64,000 nucleotides of DNA. Origin: Aquatica leii. Taxonomy: Eukaryota; Arthropoda; Insecta; Coleoptera; Lampyridae. The DNA is taken from positions 280,091,482 to 280,155,481 of the forward strand of contig CM069432.1 of NCBI GenBank assembly GCA_035610365.1, read 5' to 3'. A program made the position numbers and the translations under genes. Under the pieces are notes generated by a model. The model did not search any database. It had not been told where the DNA came from and saw only the letters and a list, made by a program, of their open reading frames with translations. This document shows positions 1 through 11,546 of this stretch, piece after piece (the stretch's first letter is position 1; each line of letters starts with the position of its first letter).

Positions 1-2093
1 CCTTACTTATTGTCTTGTTCTTAAGTGATCTAGGTAGCGGCCTAACATCTTGGATTCAAATCTTAGATTTATTTCCATTCATTTGTATTTCGTTTTCATC
101 GTTTTTGTCCTCATTTTTCCTGTCATTTCCATCATTTATGATACATTTTGTTCCAGTAATCAGGTCTACGCCTACCTTTTCTCCGACTTCTTCAGTTTTG
201 TCTTCATTGCTATTGTCCTTTGAGCAGCCAGGTCGTGCTATCTGGTTTTGATTTGTATCCTGTTTTTCTGTTGAATTATTATTGAAAAAACTGTCACAAA
301 AGTCATCGTCGCTGAAGGCTTGTCGATTCAAAGGCCATATGCCTGTTTTCTTAAAAGCATTGGTTATATTCGAAACTGTAAAAGCTCGAATAAGTGCTGT
401 TTTAGTCAACTTGCCTATGTTTCTTATTGTAATTACTTCCCCAGGATGTGAAACTAACCAATCATTGAAAGCAGTTGCTAGAGATGATTTAAATGGCCTG
501 AAGACTCCAACATCGAGCGGCTGCAAACGATGAGTTGTGTGTGGCGGGAAAGACAACATTTCTATTCCAGATTCTCTGCATACTTTTAATGCTTCAAATG
601 ATACATGAGATTCATGGTTGTCAATTAGCAAGAAGATTCTGTTCAGTTTAGAGCAGCGAGTATGTTTTATGATGTGATCAATAACTTTCAGAAACAACTC
701 TTTGGTCATCCATCCTGATTTGTTGTTGAGGACTAAAGATGAAGCAGGAGCACTAGTGATGTATTCGTGGGGATTTCTCATTCTGGGAACCACATAAACT
801 GGTGGAAGGGCATTTCCCAAACCATTTACGATACCAACAAACGTCATTAACTCTCCTCTTTCGCTACGTTAATTGTTCTCATCACGGTGGTGACGCCACT
901 TTCATCTAAGTTATAGATATTTTCGGCTTTGAATTTGAATTTTTCTAACAGAGAGAGATAGTTGGCGAAGAAATTTTCGAGTTTCTCTTTGTTGAAACCC
1001 ATTGATCTTAAGAAACTGGTGCTCTCTGGTTTTCTAAGAGCAAGTTCAGGTTGTCTTGCCATATAACCATACAACCAATCAACACCTTGAAAAGAAATCA
1101 GTCATTGAATAAAATGCTACCTATATGACGTTACATTAGGTTATAGAAATAGTGAATGTTATACTTACCAGCCATTTTATTGTCTGTCCATTGGGAAGGA
1201 AATTTGCATTCAGGTATCTTAGATTCATATGCGAAAAATCGAATTTGTTTGTATGATAGACCATAATGAAGACGCGAACACTTTTTTATGTTTTTTGAGA
1301 GATCTTGTTCTTCTTTTTCAGAAAAACATTTGTTTCACCGTATATTTGCTTTGGAACGTTCTCTCATCATCATCATCATCACTGGATGTGACGCCAGAAT
1401 CCGACGATTTACAGTACTCCCTTTCTTTACCAAGGGTTTTGATTCGCTTCATTCGTGACATCAGTGTGTCTCTCTTTATATTGTACTGTTGAGCTATCTC
1501 TCGAATAGACCCTGTTTTTTGAAGCATCTCTTGAGCGCGATCTTCATTACCTTTTCGTCAATTTCTCGATTCGTTTTTCGTTTGTACACTCTGGGCATTT
1601 GTAGGAAAGTGCGAGTTTCAAAATTAATTTCTCAATTTAGTAGTTCAGAGAGATCTAAGCTACATATGGGGTAGATTCAACCAGTGATTTAATCTACGCC
1701 GTATGTGTTAGTTGAATGTACCCTAAAGTCCATGCACGTGCGTTGTTACTAATTCAAATATGAAAGAAGCATGTTGAGGTTATGAATTGTGCACCATGTT
1801 GAAGCTAAAACAATGCCAAATATTGCAGTAAAAACTCAATTAGTGAATACAGATCTTCTTGGAGTGACAAGCAATTCTGTCTACATTCGAAACTTACCTT
1901 GAAAACCACTATTTTTCACTTTTATTTATTAAAACACTTACAGAGATGTGAACTATTTTCCACCATAGACACACTGACGGCTTCAACAATGTCAATGAAC
2001 AATTAAATTGGCCGGCGCGAAATTTAAACCTGTTCGTGATAAACTGCAATGGTTTAATCTACCACATGGTTGAAGGATCCCCACTCTCCCCTA
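1..2093 (-). pseudogene. pogo-like (Tc1/mariner superfamily) transposase, broken; element runs off left edge
   Basis: A DDE_1-type transposase is read right to left. About 1318-1600 encodes a pipsqueak-like helix-turn-helix (SIREIAQQYNIKRDTLMSRM). An intron-like gap of about 75 bp follows near 1093-1168, with a GTAAGT donor on the minus strand, and then the block GVDWLYGYMARQPE. Catalytic motifs are NLDESG (first Asp, about 900), LLIDNHESH (second, about 620-645) and LQPLD (third, about 520-535). The frame is broken near 1560, near 1320 (extra T) and near 850, where about 15 codons before GELMTF appear deleted with a frame change. The C-terminal tail ends at 56. Sequence near 2045-2093 (TTCAACC block, then a GGGGAGAGTGGGG-type end read on the minus strand) resembles a pogo terminal repeat beside TA, so the right end is probably about 2093. 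It is a dead copy. Confidence 0.8.
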
Positions 2094-2450
2094 CTACTAA
2101 GTCTGCTGTTATAATAATATGATAACTCTTCGTTGATTGTAAAATCTCCATTCTTCTTCAATAAGAAAAAAAGAAGATAACACCACAATAACCTCAATCC
2201 TGACTACGGTGTTGACCGCAACCTAATGAGAGTCAAAGGCTAGTTTTTCTTAAGTCACTTCTATGGAGTTTAGAACCTGGATTTATTTATATACTTTTTC
2301 GAATATTTGTGGTGGGCGTTAATTAAATACAATTAGAAGAATCATAGTAACAATAAATTTAAAAAATATTAATAAAAAAAAAATTAAATAAATAACTTAA
2401 AAAAAAATAAATAAATAATAAATAATAAGTAATAACAAAAGGGGAAAGGG

Positions 2451-3194
2451 ATGAATAAAAGAGAGAGAGAGGAAGAGGAAAGAGAAAGGCAACAAATATT
2501 TGAAAGAGGAAAGAAAACAATAAGATCACCAGACGTTAAAAGATATCGGAGGAGAACGAAGGAGGAAGGAAAGAAATGGAGGAGTTAAAAGAATTAATGA
2601 GAGAAATGATGAAACAGATGGAAGAAAATATGCAAGGAATAAGACAAGAAATCAAAGAAATGAAAAAAGAAATGGGAGAAAGAGAAAAGAAGTGGGAGAA
2701 AGAAAAAGAGAAACTGGTGGAGAGAATACAAAAACTGGAGAAAAAGCGGAAGACGAGGAAAGATGAAAAAGAAAAATAATATCGTGATAAAGGGGTGGAG
2801 AAGTGAAAAACCACAAAAGATTTAGCAGTGATGCTGGAAGAAAACATAAATGTAAAAGTAGAGGTGAAAAAGTGACAGTAATAAATAAAGAGAAGAAAAT
2901 GAGATGGTGGTGGCGGAAATCGGAGGATGGGAGGAAAAACAGAAGGTAATGGAGGAGAAGAAGAAATTAAAGAATACAAGAATATATATAAGTCACGATT
3001 TAACATGGGAGGAAAGAAGAGTGAAAAGAGAAATAATGAACATAGCGATGGAAAGAAGAGCGGAAGGAAAAAGAGTATGGGTAGGGTACAGAAAAATGGA
3101 GATAGACGGAGACAGATACATATGGAACGACAAGGATAGGGGACTGAGCAGAGAAAGAGGAGAGAAATTGGGGAACCAAAAGGCAAAAAATTAA
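2451..3194 (+). pseudogene. LINE ORF1 (coiled coil plus RRM-like RNA-binding protein), broken
   Basis: The start is the ATG at 2451 (MNKREREE), which matches the ORF1 start of copy 2. A long Glu/Lys/Met-rich coiled coil lies at 2576-2760. An RRM-like segment follows, with NNIVIKG near 2775 and LTWEERRVKREIMNIAMERR at about 3000-3058, ending at the stop at 3192-3194. ORF1 proteins of this layout bind element RNA as a chaperone during target-primed reverse transcription. Small indels near 2535, 2775 and 2880 break the frame. Confidence 0.7.
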
Positions 3195-3234
3195 AGGGCG
3201 AAGGGGGGGTGGTAAAGGAGAGAAAGTTGACGAA

Positions 3235-6200
3235 ATGGCAAAGACAAGGAATAATGAGAGATGGAAATGGAAAAGAAAAAGAACGAAGAAAAAAGAAAGT
3301 AAGGAAGAAGCACAGGGGGAGGTGAGTGAGCTGAGAGTATTGTTTTGGAACGTAGCGGGAATAAATAACAAGGAACATGATTTCTGGAAGTACATCAAGG
3401 AACAGGATGTAGTGGGATTACAGGAAACATGGATGGAAGAAAAAGAATGGGAGTGGTGGGAAAAAGAGTTGCCAGAGGAATTTGAGTGGGTGGTGCAACA
3501 TGCAGAAAGAGAAAAGAAAAAAGGGAGAGCAAAGGGGGGTATAATAACGGGAATAAGAAAAAATGGTTGAACCAGGAAAAGAAGGAGAAAGTGCAACAGA
3601 GAAGAGGAGTTGTAGAAAGGAACATGCAGTGGGGAAAAACAAAAATAAAAGTGGTGACGGTTTATAGCAGTAGAATGAAAGAGACAAGGAAAAACTTAGA
3701 AGAGATGATAGATGAGAGGGAAGAGGGATTGATAATAGTAGGAGGGGACTTCAACGCAAGAATAGGGGAAGAGGGGGGACTACAAGAAAGAAAAGGGACG
3801 GGAAAGAGACAAACAAAGGACAAGGTGATAAATAAAGAGGGAGAGGAACTGCTAGAATTGTGCAACGAAAAAGGGTGGGAAACAATGAACGGGAACAGAG
3901 AAGATGATGGAAAGGGGGAATTTACGTACATAGGAGGAAGGGGAGAATCAATAATAGATTTTGTAACGACAAATGAAGAGGCCGCAGAAAAGGTAAAGAC
4001 ATTTAAGGTGGGAGAAAAAGTAGAGTCAGACCATCAACCACTGGAATTGACAATGGAAGGAAGGAAAAGGGAAGAGAGAGAGGAAGAGGAGAAGTACATA
4101 ACTAAAAAAAAGTGGACAGAAGAGAGTATAAAAAGATATAAAGAGAAAATAGGGAAAACCGTATGGATAGGGAAGGAAGTACAAGAAAGTGTAGAGGAAA
4201 TGAGAGAGATGATGGAGAAAGCAACAGAGAGAGTCAGATTTAGAAAATGGAAGGGGGAGAAAACTGGATGGAAGAAATGGCAAAGGCAAGAAGAGCATTA
4301 AGACAGTGGAAAAATGGGAAGAAAGAAAAAGAAGAATACAAAGAAGCAGTAAAAATATACAAAAATCATGCGATAGAAAGAAGGAGTAAAACAAAAGAAA
4401 CAAGATGAGCAGATTAAAGGGATAAAAACGGAAGAAGATGTATGGAAGTACCTAAAGAAGCAGAGGAAAAAAAACAGGACGACAAAGGGAATACAAATTA
4501 AAGAATGGGAGATATATTTTCGGAACCTGTTGGGAGGGGAAGAACTAAAGCAGGAAAAAGAAAAAAGGAAAGACGCGGTAGTAAGACAAGAAGAAGGAGG
4601 TAGAGATAGAATAAGGGAGGAAGAAGTAATAAAGGCGATAAAGAATATAAAAAAAGGAAAGGCGACAGGAGAAGATGGGATACAAGGAGAAGAGTGGATA
4701 TACGGGGGAGAAAATGTAGCAAAAAGGATGACGGAAATAATAAACAAAGTATGGAAAGGGGAAGGATTCCCAGAGAGATGGAGAGAGGGAATAATATGCC
4801 CAATACATAAAAAGGCGAAAAAAAGAAAGTCGAGAATTATAGAGGGGTAACATTACTGAGCTCGGCATACAAATTGTACGCGACAATACTGCAAGAAAGA
4901 TTACAGAAGGAAATAGAGGAAAGAAGTTTGGTACCAGACGGACAAGCGGGATTCAGAAAAGGAAGAAGGGCGATAGACAACATATATATAATGAAACACT
5001 TAGCAAATAAAGAACTAGAAAAAAAATAGGGAAAATGGTAACACTATTCGTAGACCTAAAAGCTGCTTTTGACAAAGTGAATAGGGAAAAGCTGTGGGAA
5101 TATATGAAAAGAAAAAAAATCAATGGAAGATTACTACAAAGAATAGAAGAAATATACGATGAAACGAGCAGCAGGGTTAAAGTGAATGGGGAAGAGAGTG
5201 AGAAATTCATAACAAAGAGAGGGTTGAGGTAAGGATGTCCACTGAGCCCAAGCCTGTTCTCGGTATATACGGGGTATCTGGAAGAAACAATGAGAGGACA
5301 ACAGACAGGAGGGATAGTGGTAGGGAAAGCTAAGGTATGGTCGTTGGCGTATGCGGATGACATAGTGTTGGTGGCTAAGGAGGAAAAGGAAATGAAAGAG
5401 ATGATGAAAACGCTAGAAAAATATATGAAAAAAAAAGAATTAGAAGTAAACACGGAGAAAACAAATATAATGATATTTAGAAAAAGAGGGGGAAAAGAAA
5501 AAGAGAGGAGTGGAGATGGAGTGATGAGAAAGTGCAACAAGTGAAGGAATTTACATACCTGGGCTACACGATGAAACAGGATAATAAAGAGGGAGAATAG
5601 GACAAGTATGGGGTGTGGGGGAAAGAATTTTCAAGATGGATATAAAAAAAAGAAAATTGCTGTTCGAAAAATTAATAAAGGGGGTGGTAATGTATGGAGC
5701 GGAAATATGGGGCTGGAAGGAGTGGAGGGAGGTAGAGGGGCTACAGGAAAAATACTGGAGATGGGTGTTAGGATTGGACAGGGATACACCTGGGTATATT
5801 GTGAGAGAGGAGGTGCAGATAGAAAAAATAAGGATTGAGACAGGAAAAAGAGCAATAAAATACGAGGAAGAAATGAGGGAAAGAACAGATTGCAAAATTC
5901 TGCAAGAATGTTGGAAAGAGTTAAAGGGAGGGAAAGTGAAGTACGGGCAGGAGGGCAGAGAAGAGTATTACAAAAGAAACGGGTACGCGAGTGAAGAAGT
6001 GGAGAGATTAAGAGAAGAGGGGGTAGCGACAAGAGAAGAAATAATAAGGAGAGATAGAGACATAGAAAAACAAGAAAGATGGACAAAGATAAAAAGGAGC
6101 AGATATAATAGGAATTATAAAGATATCAAGGGTGAAGGGGTGCCGGAATATTTAAAAGACAGTGAGATTAAAAGCAACAAAAGGAAAAAAATGGTGGCAA

Positions 6201-6388
6201 GGTTCAGATGTGGCAACGAGGAGTTAGGGAACAAATATTGGAAGGAAGAACCAGAAAAGTTGTGCAGGCTATGTGGAGAAGAAACGGAAGATCTGAACCA
6301 CATGAGAAAGAGATGCAGGGAACTCAGAGAAGAGGTGATGAAAATAGTGGATGGATGGAGGAAGTATGGAGCAGGAGGAAAAAGTTAA
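3235..6388 (+). pseudogene. LINE ORF2 (APE endonuclease - reverse transcriptase - zinc knuckle), broken
   Basis: The endonuclease shows WNVAGI, LQETW, GGDFNARIG and the terminal SDHQPL. The reverse transcriptase shows LFVDLKAAFDKVNREKL at about 5040-5095, the GCPLSPSLF block near 5235, and the catalytic YADDIVLV near 5350. A GYTMKQD block follows near 5565, and a CCHC knuckle (CRLCGEE-x4-H-x4-C) lies at 6265-6318. Copy 2 reads CAA where this copy has a TAA stop at 5230-5232, inside RQGCPLSP. Other breaks are near 3565, 4280, 4410, 4830, 5028 and 5545-5610. The stretch 5615-6388 remains open and carries the C-terminal domain. The antisense open frames across this region are composition artefacts. 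Confidence 0.85.
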
Positions 6389-6496
6389 GGGGGGAGAAGG
6401 GATAAGAAAATGTAATATATATGTATAGACAACACGACCAAATTTGTAAGCCAAATGGCAATGAATAAAGTTAAATTTATATATAGAACCTGGATT

Positions 6497-6873
6497 GGTT
6501 GCTTGTTGGAGTTTTTTCACACTGTGATGAAGCTCCTCATAAAAGTGGGCAAAACGTTGACAACTTTGGATACAACATTAACATGATCCAAATTCGAAAA
6601 AAGTTCTGTTTTCTTATAGACTCCGGCCGTGGAAGCCTTCGCCATTAAATTAAATAATTTGTTTAAATATCTAGTATAATTTTTATAATAATTATTTTTT
6701 ATTAGGAACAATCCTCCACAAAACTTATGCAACTATATAACTTTAAGCCTAGATTATACTTTATTTTTTTACTGCGTGTAATTTTTATAAACGACTATTA
6801 AAGATAAGTATGAAATTGCTAATTAAAAACAATTTTAAAGTAACGTTTACTGTTGAAGGTTTTAGACTGTAAA
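6497..6873. other. Lipase 5' flank with a dispersed repeat
   Basis: No gene is seen. The segment 6517-6650, read on the minus strand, contains a GCTTCCACGGCCGGAGTC block with flanking sequence that recurs on the plus strand at about 31430-31560 in the mARC intron, so it is an old dispersed repeat. The last 140 bases are AT-rich and presumably hold the lipase promoter; no core motif is decisive. Confidence 0.4.
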
Positions 6874-7935
6874 ATGAAGTCTATTTTAAGTATTCTAATA
6901 TGGTTAGTTTTCATCAAATGTGGTCAAACTGGTAAATCTACACATAAATGTTTTTATTAAATTCATCTTAAAATTTTAGATGTTTGTCAATATAATTTTA
7001 CATCGGCTGATGTAGAAACAATTTTTATAGAAGAACTTGTTAGTTTTAGCAGTGAAATGATTCCTGGTTCCTATTTACCGATAGTTAGAAGAAACATTAA
7101 ATTTTGGTTGTACACAAGAAATTCCACATCGGGTAGCGAATTAAGCTCTAATTTGCCTACGATGCCAACAAAGAAAACAATTGTGTTAGTACATGGGTGG
7201 TTGTGTAACACCTCAAACGGTCTAATGCCAAAACTCAAAGATGAATATTTAACACGTTACGATGCTAATATAATCATGGTAGATTGGTCGTATTATAGTA
7301 AAGAATCTTACGGCAAGGCTTTCCGTTATGCTCCTAGCATAGGCGAAACTATAGCAAATTTTTTAATAACAATCGACGCAAGCCCCGGAATTTCAATTGA
7401 GAGTATTCATGTAGTTGGATTTTGTATAGGAGCTCAAATTTCGGGATTTACTGGACAAAGCTTAATCGACAAATATAATAAAACTTTGAATCGAATTACT
7501 GGACTAGATCCGGCAGGTCCTCTTTATTCTATCAAACCAAGCAAAGAAAGATTAGATGAAACGGATGCCACATTTGTGGATATTATTCACACAAACGCTA
7601 ATTACTTAGGGTACACACAAAGATGTGGCGATGTAGATTTTTATCCCAATTGTGGCAGTTTTCAAAATGGTTGCGAGTTTGATGTAATTAACATTACTTT
7701 TGCCGAATTTATTGTTAAAAAGATAGGTTGCGATCATCTACGCAGCGTTGATTACATGATTGAAAGTGTAAACCAAAACAATTTTAAATCTAAAAAAAGT
7801 ACATTTTTAACTTCGTTGTTTTGTGTAGGTGACAATACTGATGTTTCTAATATGGGAGAAGACTCTATTTTAAAATACGATAACGCCAAATATATATTGT
7901 TTACAAATCCAAGTGCCCCTTATGCTAGTGGATAA
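6874..7935 (+). CDS. Secreted pancreatic-type lipase-family protein with Cys in place of the nucleophilic Ser
   Basis: Exon 1 (6874-6931) encodes a signal peptide, MKSILSILIWLVFIKCG. A 48-bp GT-AG intron (6932-6979) follows, and exon 2 is 6980-7935; together they give 337 residues in one frame. The fold is that of animal neutral lipases and phospholipase A1-like insect lipases: VLVHGW (oxyanion region), the nucleophile elbow HVVGFCIGAQISGF, ITGLDPAGP with the acidic residue at about Asp196, and IGCDHLRS with the catalytic His at about 272. In the elbow the usual G-x-S-x-G is G-F-C-I-G: residue 168 is Cys (TGT at 7423-7425). Asp and His are kept. The lid between cysteines is short, as in insect lipases without triacylglycerol specificity. 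Without the Ser it may be a non-catalytic binding protein or an atypical thiol hydrolase; nothing else in the frame is damaged. The start is chosen for the signal peptide and the clean splice. Confidence 0.9.
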
Positions 7936-8310
7936 AAGTTTTTTTTTATATTCGTTGCTTTGAATAGTAAAAATTACTGGTCGCAAAACCATCAGCAATT
8001 GTTTAGTTGATTATATCAAAAATTAACAATGCAATATTTTGAAAACTTGTCAGGTAGAATTGATAAAGCTATTTAAAGTTTTAAGATTCTCATAAAAAAA
8101 ATAAGTAGCGATAATATAATTATAATAATAAACATGCGGTGCAATTAAATCTAGATAACAAAAGTAATATAATCTTTATAATGATGAAAACACGTAAATT
8201 TATATGATTAAGATATTAGGGGCGACTGTTTTTTGATCAAAGTGAAAAAAAATGAAATAAAAAATTATCTTGTGTATACATGTCTTTTACTAATAAAAAT
8301 TGTAAACTAT
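7936..8310. other. Lipase 3' flank, AT-rich, with candidate poly(A) signal
   Basis: This is AT-rich sequence with no coding signal. An AATAAA at 8256-8261 is a candidate polyadenylation signal for the lipase. The gypsy LTR fragment begins at 8311. Confidence 0.4.
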
Positions 8311-8425
8311 TGAAACATTCGCGAAGTTTTTGTAAATTTTGAGAACGTTTCCGTCCTTTTAATCCGCGTCTAGAACGTTTACGAAATAATGTAGAAGCTT
8401 CTCGAATGTTTGCAGAAATGTATAA
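8311..8425 (+). repeat. 5' LTR fragment of the gypsy-macro family
   Basis: The first ~115 bases (TGAAACATTCGCGAAG...) match the start of the 3' LTR at 13588 almost base for base. The rest of the LTR is missing and the sequence jumps straight into the RT active-site region. Confidence 0.75.
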
Positions 8426-8429
8426 TCTT

Positions 8430-9693
8430 AGAAGACGTGCTTGGTTTACCTAGACGACGTGATCGTGGTTGGAAGGTCGTTTGAATAACACTTGCACAAC
8501 TTGGAAAAAGTGTTCGAGCAACGAAGTGGGGCTAATCTCAAACTCAGCCCAAAGAAGTGCCACGTATTTAAGAAAGAAAAGCGATATCTTGGCCACGTCG
8601 TATCTAGAGATAGAGTAAAGGCTGACCCAGACAAAATCCGAGCAGTGCAAGCATGGTCAAGACCAATCGACAAACATCAGGTCCGAAGTTTCCTTGGGTT
8701 GTGCACCTATTATAGACGATTTGTACCCGGATTTGCCAATATTGCCAAACCTCTGACGAAATTGACGGAAGAACGAGCAGAATTTCGATGGAATGACAAC
8801 TGCAAAATCAACTAAAACAGGCCCTAGTCACTTCGCCGATTTTGAGTTATCCAAGAGAAGATGGAAAATTTGTTTTGGATACCGACGCACGATGAACAAG
8901 AAACAGTTATTGCGTATTTTAGCAAAGTTTTGTCCAGGTCCGAAATGTATTATTGCGTGATTAGTAGAGAGCTGTTAGCAGTCGTCACGTCCATCGAACA
9001 TTTCTGCAAATATTTGTATGAACGAAAATTTTTACCGAGAACAGACCACGCCCTTTTAAAATGACTACTACAGTTCCGTAACCCGGAAGGGCAAGTGGCA
9101 AGATGGATCGAGAGACTGCAAGAGTATGACTATTACACCGTGTCATCGGAACGCTGATGCTTTGTGCAGAAGATTATGTCCGACGGACTGCAGTCATTGT
9201 TCGCGACTGGAACTTGAAGAAAAAGTTGTATGCCTCCGGAGAACTGCTATGGTTGATGATGAGTGGGAACGTGAGCAGTTACGTCGCGAACAAGAAAACG
9301 ATCCTGAAATAAGACTATTACTGGACTGAAAAGAAAACGGCCGACGACCAACCTGAGAAGAAGTGGCTGCTTTTAGGCAGAAACATCAAAGCGTACTGGG
9401 CGCAGTGGGACTCTTTGATAGTAGAAGACGGTCTTTTTAAGCGATCCCTAGAAAGTGTCGAGGGCACGGGAAACACACTACAGTTGGTAGTGACGAAGAG
9501 CAAGGTGTCAGAAGTGTTGAAACATCTCCACGATGGGACATCAGGAAGACACTTTGGCATTAAGAAGACATTGGGTAAAGTGCGAGACCGATTCTACTGG
9601 AGGAACTTCAAAGAGGAAGTCATGGAATGGTGCCGTAAGTGCACGGTCTGCGCATCAGGAAATATTCCAGCGAGAAAGCGCAAAGCACCCATG
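8430..9693 (+). pseudogene. Gypsy pol: RT C-terminal half, RNase H, integrase zinc domain (broken)
   Basis: CLVYLDDVIVVGRSF (8431-8475) is the catalytic YxDD block of the reverse transcriptase. An in-frame TAA follows, then LKLSPKKCHVF and KRYLGHVVS, which are typical of Ty3/gypsy RT, and SFLGLCTYYRRFVPGFA of the connection region (8676-8740). RNase H remnants lie at 8817-9330, including a degraded HRNADALCRR signature at about 9142. The integrase zinc-binding domain shows HLHDGTSGRHFG and CRKCTVC (HHCC) at 9520-9655. Coding is cut at 9693 by the solo LTR insertion and resumes at 11547. Confidence 0.85.
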
Positions 9694-11546
9694 TGTAACC
9701 TGCGTTGGAATTCTTTTGTAAAAGTCCCCGTATTCAGATTTATTGGACTGAATTTTCTTTTATTTTAGCGATTGATTAGGTCGATGTTAGCATCGAAAAC
9801 GTTTTACTCGTTATTTTATTACGTATAATTTAAGTTGATTTGTATTTCATAGTTATTTCACAATTATTATTTGTTTTTTTTTAAACGCATAAAGTTCTGT
9901 AGTTTTGATTTTGATTTAGTGTTTTTACTTCTGGTTATCTCATTAGAATAACAACTCTATCTAATTCACGATTTCCTTTTTGGGAATGTAACTTGATCAA
10001 TTTTCTTAGTATCTATACTTTTGTTTATGTTGAGTTCATTTGCGAGCTATTTGATAATTTAACAGAGTAAGCGTTTTCTGTGAGAAGATTTTCTTTCTTT
10101 CGTGTGCCTACGTGACTTGAAGCAGGAGGTAATAATAGTTTTCATCTTTGTTAATTTACTTTGTTTAGTGTTCCATCTTTTACAAAGATTTTACGGCGCA
10201 AGTTTATTGAATTAAGTGGGATTACGAGGTGTTATAAGGAGTAAAATTTTGATTTTGGGAGAGTGTTTTTTTTGTCGCAATTAAGAAATACCGGGTACGG
10301 TAATGTAGTCAAGTGTTCGGGGTGTTTTACCCTACCGTTATGCAATACCGCGGAAGTTAAGCAAATGGTGCCGTGAAAATTGAGTGGTGTGATAAGAAAT
10401 ATTGGTTTTCCAAATTCGTAATTTTACGGTTTAATGAACTTCATGGTATCCATAATAAAACTCACGTTCGAGTTGGATTTATTTTCGATGTTTTGTGTTA
10501 AAAAATCCAGTCTTCGCTGTTGTGCGGATTTCAGTTAAGTAGTAAAATAAATCTTCCGCCGTCATTCCATTGTTTGGGGGTCCCACCGAGCTTGTATTCG
10601 ACTACTGTACACCTAGACCGTCCCGGGGTCGATTTAAACTCGAGAGCTTCTGGAACCGCTGTGCCCAGAGTTTACCTGGAGTATACAATTGAGTAAAGGT
10701 ATTTATTGAATTTGTTATTATCGTGAAGTGAACCGCGATCGATATGATTTAAAAGCTTTGAATTGAGCCGACTGAATTACGGCTAATTTGAAATATTTCA
10801 AGAAACACTTGAAGGTGTTTACGTGAAGTTCGCTTTAATTAATTAATTTTGTTTTGTGTATGTAAAAATAAGTCTTATTCATGCATGAAAGATAATGTAA
10901 CGAAATGTAACATATAATTTGTTTGAACGTTTAGTTCGAAGCAAAGTTTCGAACGTATATTTTGTGACTTTTTTTTAATTTGTTGTTAAATTTACGGATT
11001 AAGTATGCGAACAAGGCCTTGAATTTTATTTTTGTGTTTTATTGAAAAACCAGTTAACGCTTTATTTTTTTTTATATATATTAATTTTTATATTCAGCTT
11101 GTGAATTTGCTTCTGTCCTGCTTATTATTATTTCATTTATTATTTTTATTCAAGTGTGTTTGATATTCTTTTTTTTAAATTTTATTCAGTCAATAAATGT
11201 TAAATTGTTAAACTGTAAAGAGCTTTTATTCATTCAGCTGCCGCGTACGTAAATTTTTAAGTGCATTTCAGAGTTTAGCAAGTTACAACTCGAGGTAAGT
11301 CTAGGGGTTGTAACCAACCAGATGAGCTTCTGGGTTATCAGGGGTCCGGAAGCTTTTATCATCGTGTCCTTGATTGGCGCCCTAACCGATTTTGAGTTTT
11401 TTTTTCGATTTTATTGTCAATCTCGTTTCCAAGTTATCACGGAATTTTAAAATATAACCCACCCCGTCTCCAATGAGCAGCGGCACAACATCGTTTATGT
11501 TACCTCATTTCAGGCAGTGACTTTGTTTCAACTTTTGCATGTAACA
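9694..11546 (+). mobile_element. Solo LTR of about 1.85 kb (family S, copy 1) inside integrase
   Basis: The insert begins TGTAACC and ends TGTAACA. It is flanked by the 4-bp duplication CATG (9690-9693 and 11547-11550), and removing it rejoins the integrase of the host gypsy element. There is no coding capacity. Near the 3' end it carries AATAAA and TTTATTCATTCAGCTGCC blocks (11192-11245), then a GATTGGCGCCC motif near 11376 and AACCCACCCCGTCTCC near 11455. Copy 2 at 15472-17383 aligns along its whole length. Confidence 0.85.

Larger units (their letters stand above)
2284..6483 (+). mobile_element. L1-like non-LTR retrotransposon, copy 1, near full length
   Basis: A 4.2-kb LINE is flanked by an exact 13-bp target-site duplication, TAGAACCTGGATT, at 2271-2283 and 6484-6496. 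It contains an ORF1 with coiled coil and RNA-binding domain, then an ORF2 with endonuclease, reverse transcriptase and a C-terminal zinc knuckle. The coding strand is strikingly purine-rich: the line 3601-3660 has 48 A or G in 60. Its 3' end (AATAAAGTTAAATTTATATA) and its 5' end match the inverted copy at 24369-28685. The sequence just inside the 5' duplication, 2284-2340, is shared with that copy, so this is probably not a 5'-truncated insertion. Several frameshifts and stops show it is inactive. The clade is left open; the ORF1 layout resembles L1/Tx1-type elements. Confidence 0.9.

Noticed and set aside
2536-3378. Long minus-strand open frames rich in Phe, Ser, Pro and Leu across the LINE, and their plus-strand equivalents at 24799-28572
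   Set aside because: They are antisense to recognisable LINE domains and arise because the coding strand is nearly all purine, which removes stop codons on the other strand.
11370-11390. TGGCGCC as the primer-binding site that would end the LTR
   Set aside because: The insertion continues 170 bp to a TGTAACA end that abuts the target duplication, so the motif is internal to the repeat.
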